Positions 1 to 6,606 of a stretch of DNA of 14,367 nucleotides are shown here, piece by piece. The notes beneath the pieces are model-generated. The model saw only the letters and a list, made by a program, of their open reading frames with translations. It searched no databases and had not been told where the DNA came from. This DNA is from an uncultured cyanobacterium (GTDB taxonomy: Bacteria; Cyanobacteriota; Cyanobacteriia; Pseudanabaenales; Pseudanabaenaceae), in the NCBI GenBank assembly GCA_903819605.1, contig CAIJEA010000170.1, positions 1-14,367 of the forward strand, given 5' to 3'. Numbering within the stretch: the stretch's first letter is position 1; each line of letters opens with the position of its first letter. A program made the position numbers and the translations under genes.

Positions 1-426
1 AAACTTTGGGAGCAGTCCCGAACAAATTGTTGTTTAAGTCGTTTGAGACTTAGGGTTTGAGCGATTAGTTCTTGTTCGAGATATTCAGCGATCGGTTCTT
101 CCAAGTTCTGGGTAGCAGAAATATACAAGGCTTCCCACGATCAATACAGCGGCTGTATCTAGGTCAAACTGAGCTTTTAATTTCACCCACTACTCACTTT
201 CGGGAGTTGTGGGGAGTAAATCTTCCTGCTAAGTACAATAAATAAAGGCTCTGGGTTTGCGCCGTAAACCTTCAATCACATGTCTGTAATTGATACAACG
301 ACCCCGACGTTTATCTGGGTCCGTGCCCCGCACGCGGGGCATCTCTACAACTTGATGACTGCCTAAATAGCCTAATATGCGGTCATGATAAAGGGTAGTC
401 CTAAAAAGGAAAGGAAACACGAGCAG
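1..426 (-). pseudogene. IS21-type transposase (IstA) C-terminal remnant
   Basis: Read on the minus strand, this stretch encodes the C-terminal part of an IS21-family IstA transposase. Recognisable pieces are a PRVRG segment, then INYRHVIEGLRRKPRAF, QEDLLP and, further on, LEEPIAEYLEQELIAQ. The frame is broken: a TAG replaces what is normally a Trp codon before QEDLLP (about 226-228), a second TAG follows about 13 codons later, and a frameshift near 117-122 is needed to reach the LEEPIAEYL segment. The catalytic core is absent and the window begins inside the remnant, so a following istB cannot be judged. The hydrophobic leader preceding the homologous part (about 400-471) does not look like transposase and may be junction sequence. 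The family call comes from recalled motif similarity, not a search. Confidence 0.7.
324..341. repeat. Short GC-rich palindrome inside IS21 remnant
   Basis: Eight-base arms TGCCCCGC and GCGGGGCA flank a two-base AC spacer. It sits within the transposase remnant just after the PRVRG codons. It shares a GCACGC core with the two longer palindromes around the diguanylate cyclase, so it may be a small copy of the same kind of element. Confidence 0.4.
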
Positions 427-465
427 GCAAAGAAGCGTTGTAATGATGAATAAAATTCCAAATAG

Positions 466-756
466 CGCCAATATGCGGCTAGAGGATTATGGCAATCTTT
501 ACCCAGTATCTATCGTCAATGTGCTGTTTGCTATAGTGACTTTTGGCAAGCCTACTGTTGTGTATTACCCCCAAAACGTCATCGTGCTGTGGGTAAAGAG
601 TCTGGACAAACTAATCATATTGAAAGGTTTAATTGCACTTTGCGTCAACGGGTTGCTCGTCTGGTCAGGAAAACTTTATCTTTCTCCAAAAACTTGGACA
701 ATCATATTGCTGCTATTTGGCTTTTTATACATCACTACAATACCCTAATCCATTCT
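466..756 (+). pseudogene. IS1-family transposase (InsB) 3' fragment
   Basis: One plus-strand frame reads as the C-terminal half of an IS1 InsB-type DDE transposase: LWQSLPSIYRQCAVCYSDFW, then KRHRAVGKESGQTNHIERFN, LRQRVARLVRKTLSFSKNL and IWLFIHHYN. These match well-known conserved IS1 segments, including the Asp of SDFW and the Glu of HIERFN. The frame upstream of 466 contains TAA and TAG stops and does not look like transposase, so the 5' half (zinc-finger and helix-turn-helix portion, InsA) is missing. Similarity fades after the HHYN segment; the frame itself runs on to a stop at 799-801. The coordinates mark the recognisable part only. This is a dead remnant, downstream of and antiparallel to the IS21 debris. 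Confidence 0.8.
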
Positions 757-776
757 AAGCTTCTTATCATTCCCTC

Positions 777-911
777 TTGTTCACTACCAAAGATATTTTG
801 ATAGCCTGCGTCGATGGTTTAACGGGCTTTCCTAATGCCATTGAAACAGTATTTCTCTGAACTCAGGTGCAGTTGTGCATTGTCCATATGGTGCTGCGTA
901 ACTCAGTCGCT
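777..911 (+). pseudogene. IS256-family (Mutator-type) transposase internal fragment
   Basis: A plus-strand frame contains TKDILIACVDGLTGFPNAIE followed, after an in-frame TGA at 858-860, by TQVQLCIVHM and RNSVAFVPFW. These are hallmark segments of the IS256/Mutator transposase core (DGLKGFPxAI and QLCIVHxxRNS). An extra Leu codon within the HMVLRNS stretch and the stop show decay. Both ends of the gene are missing. The fragment begins about 20 bases after the recognisable IS1 piece, so one element probably landed in another or the two were joined by deletion. Confidence 0.75.
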
Positions 912-1243
912 TTTGTACCTTTCTGGCATCTTCGCATAGCTCGGCAAGGTATTTGACTACATCTTCAGTTTTTGATTTGAGGTTTAACTGTAGATAGATT
1001 TCTCCAGTTATGATGACCGTTTTATGTTGAATGCGGAAGGCTTATGGAACTTCTATTTGGATGTCTCTTAAAAACAGATGGAAAGAGTAAAATCTCCTCT
1101 AAACATTGCTTTTGTTTCCCAACAGGTCTAATCTTACCCATCGATTTTCTTCTAACAGTTTGTCGCCAAATGGTAAGTAGAAATTCTCGAATGATAGCTG
1201 TCCCGTGGGAGATTGTCGGTACATGAAATTTTATTTGTGCAAG
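912..1243. other. Unassigned sequence, no gene supported
   Basis: About 330 bases between the IS256 fragment and the small element at 1244. Two short overlapping open frames (1044-1226 plus; 1022-1249 minus, starting with GTG inside the inverted repeat) give peptides I cannot match to any family. No HIP1 octamer, tRNA, convincing promoter or hairpin is visible. Probably more mobile-element debris or decayed spacer. Confidence 0.4.
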
Positions 1244-1343
1244 GGGCACTGGTCAGTTAAATCATGATCGGCGTATTTGCGTCTTTTTTGTCGGCATGAA
1301 ATGGACGTTTCAGGAGCCATCCCCCATTACCTGACCAGTACCC
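1244..1343. mobile_element. MITE-like element with terminal inverted repeats
   Basis: The left end (1244-1260) and the reverse complement of the right end (1327-1343) match at 15 of 17 positions around a perfect ACTGGTCAG core. The roughly 100-bp interval has no coding capacity. The left terminus GGCACTGGTCAGTTAAATC (1245-1263) recurs at 13953-13971 with one mismatch, immediately before an IS630-type transposase remnant. That suggests this is an internally deleted, non-autonomous derivative of the same insertion-sequence family. It lies 46 bp downstream of the divergent-PAP2 stop codon. No target-site duplication is obvious. Confidence 0.5.
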
Positions 1344-1389
1344 AGTGCAAAGCACCACCCTTTCTATTGTTGGAAATAGCGATCGCAAT

Positions 1390-1830
1390 CTACAGGAACC
1401 ACCACATGAGCGATATGCCTAAGATAGAGCCAGCGACGACTTGGACAGGTGTGTGACCTAATAGCTCTTTGAGAGGATCGTGTTCTTCTTCAAACACTTC
1501 CACCATGATTTGATTGAGAACCTTGGCTTGCTTACCTGCGGCGCGGCGAATACCTGCGGCATCGTACATGACGATAAAAGCGAAGACTGTAGCGATCGCA
1601 AACTGTGGGGTGTCCCATCCTTGAGTCCGACCGATCCCTGTAGCCAGTGCTGATACTAAAGCTGAATGAGAGCTAGGCATTCCCCCTGTCTCAAATAGGA
1701 TCTTAAACCTGACTTGTCGGAATTGAGCTAACTCAATCAAGATTTTGAGAATTTGGGCAGTCAGGCTAGAACATAAAGCAATTAGCAGAACTTGATTATC
1801 GAGGATTTCGCCAACGGGATGGAGGTTCAT
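1390..1830 (-). CDS. Divergent PAP2 family membrane protein (DUF212)
   Basis: Small integral membrane protein of the divergent PAP2/DUF212 family (COG1963), 146 residues from the ATG at 1830. It keeps a phosphatase-like TGGMPSSHSA motif (about residues 48-57), followed by YDAAGIRRAAGKQ (89-101) and LLGHTP (123-128). The classic KxxxxxxRP and SRxxxxxHxxxD signatures of ordinary PAP2 phosphatases are not visible, hence 'divergent'. Hydrophobic stretches near 13-34, 56-66, 76-90 and 128-146 suggest about four membrane segments. The open frame extends to a TTG at 1881, but the ATG start gives the usual family length and begins just before the conserved NQVLLIAL segment. It lies 57 nt downstream of crtE on the same strand and is probably cotranscribed. 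The family's substrate is unsettled; a prenyl- or lipid-phosphate substrate would suit the context but is inference. Confidence 0.88.
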   Translation of the reverse strand: MNLHPVGEILDNQVLLIALCSSLTAQILKILIELAQFRQVRFKILFETGGMPSSHSALVSALATGIGRTQGWDTPQFAIATVFAFIVMYDAAGIRRAAGKQAKVLNQIMVEVFEEEHDPLKELLGHTPVQVVAGSILGISLMWWFL

Positions 1831-1887
1831 ATCAATTGCAGGAATTAGGGTCAAAAAATATTGCAAGGAATAGTGAGGCAATGTAGT

Positions 1888-2787
1888 TTAGTTTTTACGA
1901 GCAGTGATGTAATCGGCAAGTGCCATTAGAGGTAAAGCCGCATCACCATAGCTGAAAAGCTGAGCTTTAGCCTGTTCTACTAGTTCCTGAGCCTTTTGCT
2001 GAGACGCTTCGATACCCCATAAGCTAGGATAAGTAACTTTTTGGGCAGCGAGATCTTTGCCAGCAGTTTTGCCAAGTTGCTCAGAAGTAGATGTGATGTC
2101 TAGGATGTCATCAATGATCTGAAAAGCCAAACCAATGTTATTAGCATAAGTTGATAGGCGCGTGATGTCAGTATCATTTGCACCTGCTAGTAATGCACCA
2201 CAGATGACACAGGACTCAAGTAAGGCTGCTGTTTTATGGATATGGATAAATGTGAGGGTTTCGGCAGTCACATCTTGCTTACCTTCACATTCTAGATCGA
2301 CTACTTGACCACCGACTAAACCTGTTGCGGCGACAGCATGTCCCAAATGCGCGATCGCCTTCAAAATGCGATCAGCAGGCACACCCTTAGTATGTTCGGC
2401 AATATATTCAAACGCATAGGCTAGTAAAGCATCCCCCGCCAAAATCGCAATATCATCGCCGTAAACCTTATGATTAGTTGGCTTACCGCGTCGAAAATCA
2501 TCATTGTCCATAGCGGGTAGATCGTCATGGATCAAGGACATTGTATGTACCATTTCCATCGCGCAGGCTGTAGGCATTGCCGAAGCGCGATCTCCACCCA
2601 GTAATTCACTTGCTGCGAGGCATAGAATTGGTCGTAAACGTTTGCCACCAGCCATTAGCGAGTAGCGCATAGATTCGTAAATTTTTTCGGGATAGGTAAC
2701 TGCGATCGATGCATCAAGAGCTGTTTCAACCTCTTGTTTGAGATCGCGTAAATACTTATCTAAATTGAATGCGACAGTTTGTGGCAT
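1888..2787 (-). CDS. crtE: Geranylgeranyl diphosphate synthase CrtE
   Basis: Head-to-tail trans-prenyltransferase that condenses IPP with allylic diphosphates to C20 geranylgeranyl diphosphate, the precursor of carotenoids, phytyl chains and plastoquinone tails; cytosolic. Numbered from the ATG at 2787 (299 aa), GGKR is at 47-50, the first aspartate-rich motif DDLPAMD at 88-94, GGQVVD at 160-165 and the second aspartate-rich motif DDILD at 226-230. All Mg2+-diphosphate ligands are present. The four residues between the Asp pair and the next Asp are the type II bacterial pattern. The frame extends eight codons upstream to a TTG at 2811, but the ATG at 2787 (MPQTVAFN) is the more natural start. 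It lies 161 nt downstream of folD. Chain length is inferred from the family, so a shorter (C15) product cannot be excluded. Confidence 0.93.
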   Translation of the reverse strand: MPQTVAFNLDKYLRDLKQEVETALDASIAVTYPEKIYESMRYSLMAGGKRLRPILCLAASELLGGDRASAMPTACAMEMVHTMSLIHDDLPAMDNDDFRRGKPTNHKVYGDDIAILAGDALLAYAFEYIAEHTKGVPADRILKAIAHLGHAVAATGLVGGQVVDLECEGKQDVTAETLTFIHIHKTAALLESCVICGALLAGANDTDITRLSTYANNIGLAFQIIDDILDITSTSEQLGKTAGKDLAAQKVTYPSLWGIEASQQKAQELVEQAKAQLFSYGDAALPLMALADYITARKN

Positions 2788-2948
2788 GGCTGGCTTCAGT
2801 GATTTCGACAATAACTAATGGCTGGAATTGGGGATAATTCCCAGACTTTGTACAGGCAGTATCCAGAATGTATATTATGCAATGACTTGTGTCTCTGCCC
2901 AAGATTTTATGTTGTTGGTTTTGGTAATTAGCTTTGAGCAATTAGCTG

Positions 2949-3821
2949 TTAGCTTTTGGCTTGATGCTTTTGCTTGTAGCTCCACACAGTATTGTGTAAA
3001 AGCATGGTTACGGTCATCGGTCCTACGCCACCGGGGACGGGGGTAATGTGGGAGGCTACTTTGCTGACATTGGCATAGTCTACATCGCCGACTAAGCGGG
3101 ATTTGCCTTCGTAATCGGTGATGCGGTTAATGCCCACATCAATTACTACTGCGTCGGGCTTAACCATCTCGGCGGTAATAAATTCAGGTCTACCGATCGC
3201 CGCTACTAAGATGTCTGCTTTACTGGTAATCTCAGCAAGATTTTTAGTGCGAGAATGGGCGATTGTGACTGTGGCATTTTCTTCAAGCAGCATCAAAGCA
3301 ACGGGTTTACCAACGAGAATACTGCGTCCGACCACAACGGCATTTTTGCCAGCGATATCAATTTGGGCTGAGGCTAATAGCTCCATTACCCCCGCAGGTG
3401 TGCAGCTCCGTAAGCCAACTTCCCCCCTTGCTAATTTACCTAAGTTATTAGGATGCAATCCATCAGCATCTTTATCAGGAGCGAGGCGATTTAAGAGGGC
3501 AATCGAATCCAGATTGTCAGGTAAAGGTAACTGAACCAAGATGCCATCTACGCGATCGTCAACATTCAATTCATCGATAACCTGTTCTAGTTCCGACTGA
3601 GTAACGCTAGCAGGAAAATGTTTGCCAAATGAAGCGATCCCAACTTTATGGCAAGCAGTTTCTTTGTTTCGCACATAGGCAGCACTAGCTGGATTGTCTC
3701 CCACCATTAGTACTGCTAAACCTGGAGGGCGACCATATTTGGGTTGTAATTGCGCTACCTCCTCAGCGATCGCCGCTTGCATCTTTTTAGCAAGTGCCTT
3801 GCCATCAATAATTACTGCCAT
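2949..3821 (-). CDS. folD: Bifunctional methylene-THF dehydrogenase/cyclohydrolase FolD
   Basis: Catalyses NADP-dependent oxidation of 5,10-methylene-tetrahydrofolate to the methenyl form and its hydrolysis to 10-formyl-tetrahydrofolate, feeding purine and formyl-Met synthesis; cytosolic. At 290 residues it has the normal family length. Catalytic residues are in place: Tyr49 and Lys53 in the YVRNK segment, Gln97 in VQLPLP, and Asp120 in DKDADG. The Rossmann nucleotide loop GRSILVGKP is at 165-173 and the C-terminal signature PGGVGPMT at 263-270. It is the first gene of the minus-strand folD - crtE - PAP2 cluster; folD next to crtE is, as I recall, a recurring cyanobacterial arrangement. The start is the ATG at 3821, without an obvious Shine-Dalgarno. 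Confidence 0.96.
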   Translation of the reverse strand: MAVIIDGKALAKKMQAAIAEEVAQLQPKYGRPPGLAVLMVGDNPASAAYVRNKETACHKVGIASFGKHFPASVTQSELEQVIDELNVDDRVDGILVQLPLPDNLDSIALLNRLAPDKDADGLHPNNLGKLARGEVGLRSCTPAGVMELLASAQIDIAGKNAVVVGRSILVGKPVALMLLEENATVTIAHSRTKNLAEITSKADILVAAIGRPEFITAEMVKPDAVVIDVGINRITDYEGKSRLVGDVDYANVSKVASHITPVPGGVGPMTVTMLLHNTVWSYKQKHQAKS

Positions 3822-3904
3822 AAAATGCTATTAAATTTCTTTGAGTTCATTACCCAATACTTAAACGATTGTATCGTTCTAAACGAACATTTCTGCTGCT
3901 TTTA

Positions 3905-3967
3905 TCGGTAAAGTCCAAAACCTGCACCGCACGCGCAGCGTGTGGTGCAGGTTTTGGACTTTACCGA
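3905..3967. repeat. Long palindrome upstream of diguanylate cyclase
   Basis: A perfect 24-bp inverted repeat (3905-3928 and 3944-3967) continues inward through one G-T wobble and five further pairs to a three-base GCA loop, giving a 30-pair stem. The core reads GCACGC-GCA-GCGTGT. It lies in the divergent intergenic space between folD and the diguanylate cyclase, 59 bp before the latter's ATG. There is no T-tract on either side, so it is not a standard terminator; in RNA it would fold into a very stable hairpin in either direction. Confidence 0.85.
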
Positions 3968-4025
3968 GATACTTAGGAATGTCAATCAGATCGATAATTC
4001 TTAATGTAGTTAGCCCCCAACTGCC

Positions 4026-5102
4026 ATGACTTTGACGACGGACGATCCTATCGAAATCCTCAGAAGAAAAGCCGTAATCTTTATCTTGGGCGTTATGATT
4101 GTCGGCGGAATAATCGCCAGCTTTTTGCATAGTTTAGAGGCAAAAACTCACCCAATTTCATTAATAATTCCTCCAGTCACTGTTGTCATATGCTTGAGTA
4201 CCCTAATCTATCTACTTAGGTACCCTCAGGAGATCTATTTAGCAGTCCAAATTGTCTTGGGATGGGGCAGTTTTATTGTTGTATTTCCAGAATATTTTTT
4301 TGTAATTGAGGCTTTTTTAAATCCCGACAAGCTTTTAATCGATTCTTTACCGCCAATTTCATCTGGCATTTTTCTGTTAACTACAAGCATGATTGTTTTC
4401 CTGCGCCCAAAGAGGTTGCTGGGATTGATAATTTTGCTATGGGTGTTTATTGCATCTCCAATTGTTATCTATTTGATCTTTCATTTCCAAGAATTAAAAA
4501 CACCTAGAGGGATCGATCTAATTGTTACGCTAGTTCCTGCCATGGGTATCAATATATTTTTAGTTACTTTTTATGCAAGGCTTCAAGATGCGTTTAATCA
4601 GATTTGTATGGAGCGATTTCATTTCAAAGAGGTTTCCGAAAAAGATGCTCTAACTGGGAGCTTTAACCGAGGTGCAGGAGAAAAAATACTCCAAAATTTA
4701 ATCGATCAACGAGAGCAAAGTATTGGCATCATTTTGTGTGACATCGATCGCTTTAAACAAGTGAATGATAACTACGGTCATTTGATTGGCGATCTCGTTC
4801 TCCAAACTATTGCTCGATGCTGTCAGGCGCATTTACGCAAGCAAGATATTCTAATTCGCTGGGGTGGAGAAGAATTTGTCATTGTGGTTACGGGAGACAG
4901 CCAACAAGAATTAGAGAACCTAGCTGAGCGTTTAAGATTTATTATTGCCGAGCAACAAATACCTGAGGTTGGTAGAGTTACAGCTTCGTTTGGGGTGGCG
5001 ATTTTAGAACCCCATGAAAATTTAATTCAGCTTTTTGCCAGAGCTGACAGAGCTTTATATCAAGCTAAAGATTGGGGTCGCAATCAAGTAGTTCTTGCCT
5101 AA
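4026..5102 (+). CDS. Membrane-bound GGDEF diguanylate cyclase
   Basis: Predicted to make cyclic di-GMP from two GTP on the inner face of the membrane. The 358-residue protein begins with about six hydrophobic segments (roughly 16-34, 43-63, 70-98, 112-126, 130-152, 164-183), then a short linker and one GGDEF domain from about 200. The domain has DALTG at 207-211, the metal-binding CDIDRFK (Asp239), VNDNYGH at 246-252, and the active-site loop RWGGEEF with GGEEF at 280-284. GGEEF is a functional variant of GGDEF. An RxxD product-inhibition site (Arg271-Asp274) sits exactly five residues before the loop, so feedback control by c-di-GMP is expected. No EAL domain follows. The N-terminal sensor region is not a family I recognise. 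The gene stands alone on the plus strand between two long palindromes. Confidence 0.92.
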   Translation: MTLTTDDPIEILRRKAVIFILGVMIVGGIIASFLHSLEAKTHPISLIIPPVTVVICLSTLIYLLRYPQEIYLAVQIVLGWGSFIVVFPEYFFVIEAFLNPDKLLIDSLPPISSGIFLLTTSMIVFLRPKRLLGLIILLWVFIASPIVIYLIFHFQELKTPRGIDLIVTLVPAMGINIFLVTFYARLQDAFNQICMERFHFKEVSEKDALTGSFNRGAGEKILQNLIDQREQSIGIILCDIDRFKQVNDNYGHLIGDLVLQTIARCCQAHLRKQDILIRWGGEEFVIVVTGDSQQELENLAERLRFIIAEQQIPEVGRVTASFGVAILEPHENLIQLFARADRALYQAKDWGRNQVVLA

Positions 5103-5155
5103 ACCCAAACAACTGTGTGACGCACGCTACGCGTGCGTCACACAGTTGTTTGGGT
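5103..5155. repeat. Long palindrome directly after diguanylate cyclase stop
   Basis: Perfect 25-bp arms (5103-5127 and 5131-5155) with a three-base TAC loop, starting on the base after the TAA stop codon. The core is CGCACGC-TAC-GCGTGCG, the same design and nearly the same core as the palindrome at 3905-3967. There is no following T-tract. In mRNA it would shield the 3' end or help termination; it may also be a dispersed genomic repeat. Confidence 0.85.
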
Positions 5156-5196
5156 AGCTACTTAATTCTTTGCATTGCATAAGTTATCCTAAAACT

Positions 5197-5242
5197 AGAA
5201 GAGAGTGGCGGCGCAAACCACCGCAACTCTCTTCTGTTTTTT
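5197..5242 (+). terminator. Rho-independent terminator after diguanylate cyclase
   Basis: A 10-bp stem AGAAGAGAGT / ACTCTCTTCT (5197-5206 and 5226-5235), extended past one mismatch by GCGG/CCGC, is followed by G and six T residues (5237-5242). It has the textbook layout for ending plus-strand transcription from the diguanylate cyclase before ispG. About 75 bp then remain for an ispG promoter, which I could not identify with confidence. Confidence 0.6.
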
Positions 5243-5318
5243 ATAGCGATCGCGATAAAAACAAAGCTAGGATGTCCGACTTCAGATAAACTAATAACTG
5301 AAAGTAACTAAAAGTGTT

Positions 5319-6575
5319 ATGGCGATTGTTTCTGAGAATACAAAAAACACACAAAACGGCAAAGCCGAGACTAATCTATCAACCAGTAATGATGGCAGCG
5401 AAAATCTTGGTGTAATTGTCAGACGCAAAACTCGCCCCGTGCAAGTAGGTAATATCACCATTGGGGGAGGTTCACCCGTCGTCGTCCAATCGATGATTAA
5501 CGAAGACACCCTAGATATTGATGGCTCCGTCGCAGGAATTCGCCGATTGCATGAAATAGGCTGCGAAATTGTGCGCGTTACCGTCCCCAGTATGGCTCAT
5601 GCCGCCGCCCTTTCAGAAATTCGCCAAAAGCTTAAACGTACTTACCTAGATGTGCCGCTAGTTGCCGATGTCCACCATAACGGCATGAAAATTGCCCTCG
5701 AAGTCGCTAAGCATATTCACAAAGTACGGATCAATCCAGGGCTATATGTATTCGAGAAGCCCAAAGCCAATCGTACTGAATATACCCAATCAGAATTTGA
5801 CGAAATCGCCGAAAAAGTTCGCGATACACTCAAGCCTCTCGTCTTGTCGCTCAAAGAACAAGGTAAGGCGATGCGAATCGGCGTAAATCATGGCTCCTTA
5901 GCCGAGCGGATGCTCTTTACCTATGGCGATACTCCTCAGGGTATGGTGGAATCAGCGATCGAGTTTATCCGTATCTGCGAAGATCTCGACTTCCGAAATA
6001 TTGTTATCTCCATGAAAGCCTCGCGCGTTCCCGTGATGATCGCCGCCTATCAGCAGATTGTTAAGCGCATGGATGCTCTTGGCATGGACTATCCTTTGCA
6101 CTTAGGTGTGACTGAAGCAGGTGATGGTGAATATGGACGGATCAAGTCTACTGCTGGTATCGCTACATTACTCTCTCAAGGTATCGGTGACACCATTCGT
6201 GTCTCCCTCACTGAAGCTCCTGAAAAAGAGATCCCAGTCTGCTATAGCATTCTCCAATCTCTTGGACTTCGCAAAACGATGGTGGAGTATGTTGCTTGTC
6301 CATCCTGTGGGCGCACTTTATTTAACCTCGAAGAAGTCCTGCATAAGGTTCGTGAAGCTACCAGTCATCTCGTTGGTCTTGATATCGCTGTAATGGGCTG
6401 CATCGTCAATGGTCCTGGGGAAATGGCCGATGCTGACTATGGCTATGTGGGTAAAACCCCTGGGACAATTTCGCTCTATCGCGGCAAAGAAGAAATTAAG
6501 CGCGTGCCTGAAGCTGAAGGTGTAGAGCAATTAATCGCTTTAATTAAATCCGACGATCGCTGGGTCGATCCATAA
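5319..6575 (+). CDS. ispG: 4-hydroxy-3-methylbut-2-enyl diphosphate synthase IspG (GcpE)
   Basis: Iron-sulfur enzyme of the MEP isoprenoid pathway that reductively converts methylerythritol cyclodiphosphate to HMBPP; in cyanobacteria the electrons come from ferredoxin. The 418-residue protein has a variable Ser/Thr/Asn-rich N-terminus (about 1-33), then RRKTRPVQVGN and the TIM-barrel region with DVHHNGMK (117-124), INPGLY (138-143) and the long GVNHGSLAERMLFTYGDTP block (188-206). The C-terminal cluster domain provides the three [4Fe-4S] cysteines: Cys327 and Cys330 in CPSCGRTLFNL, and Cys361 in GCIVNGPGE, with Glu368 right after. Length and motif spacing are normal for cyanobacterial IspG. 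It stands alone on the plus strand and ends against a convergent gene with a shared hairpin. Confidence 0.97.
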   Translation: MAIVSENTKNTQNGKAETNLSTSNDGSENLGVIVRRKTRPVQVGNITIGGGSPVVVQSMINEDTLDIDGSVAGIRRLHEIGCEIVRVTVPSMAHAAALSEIRQKLKRTYLDVPLVADVHHNGMKIALEVAKHIHKVRINPGLYVFEKPKANRTEYTQSEFDEIAEKVRDTLKPLVLSLKEQGKAMRIGVNHGSLAERMLFTYGDTPQGMVESAIEFIRICEDLDFRNIVISMKASRVPVMIAAYQQIVKRMDALGMDYPLHLGVTEAGDGEYGRIKSTAGIATLLSQGIGDTIRVSLTEAPEKEIPVCYSILQSLGLRKTMVEYVACPSCGRTLFNLEEVLHKVREATSHLVGLDIAVMGCIVNGPGEMADADYGYVGKTPGTISLYRGKEEIKRVPEAEGVEQLIALIKSDDRWVDP

Positions 6576-6606
6576 TCAAAAGGGGCGCTAAGCGCCCCTT
6601 TTGATT
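6574..6606. terminator. Bidirectional hairpin terminator between convergent genes
   Basis: Perfect 16-bp arms (6574-6589 and 6591-6606) around a single A, effectively a TAA loop. The stem reads AATCAAAAGGGGCGCT on one side and AGCGCCCCTTTTGATT on the other. The A-run before and T-run after the GC-rich stem serve as the U-tract in each direction. The left arm overlaps the ispG stop (6573-6575) and the right arm touches the stop of the opposing glycosyltransferase (6606-6608), so one element ends both transcripts. Confidence 0.8.

Noticed and set aside
443..748. 101-codon plus-strand ORF rich in hydrophobic residues
   Set aside because: The overlapping frame carries clear IS1 transposase motifs; the hydrophobic ORF is its out-of-frame shadow.
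832..1041. Minus-strand open frame of about 69 codons giving a fluent peptide (for example KSKTEDVVKYLAELCEDARK)
   Set aside because: No ATG, GTG or TTG start, and its second half is exactly antisense to the IS256 fragment, so at best it is half debris and half shadow.
1344..1386. Possible terminator downstream of the divergent PAP2 gene
   Set aside because: On the minus strand only a short GTGC-TTT-GCAC stem is seen, with no T-tract.
3118..3534. 138-codon plus-strand ORF opposite folD
   Set aside because: Antisense to a fully conserved folD; no independent coding evidence.
3866..3880. Small AACGAT-TGT-ATCGTT inverted repeat upstream of folD as an operator
   Set aside because: Only six-base arms in AT-rich sequence, with no second copy or known regulator to support it.
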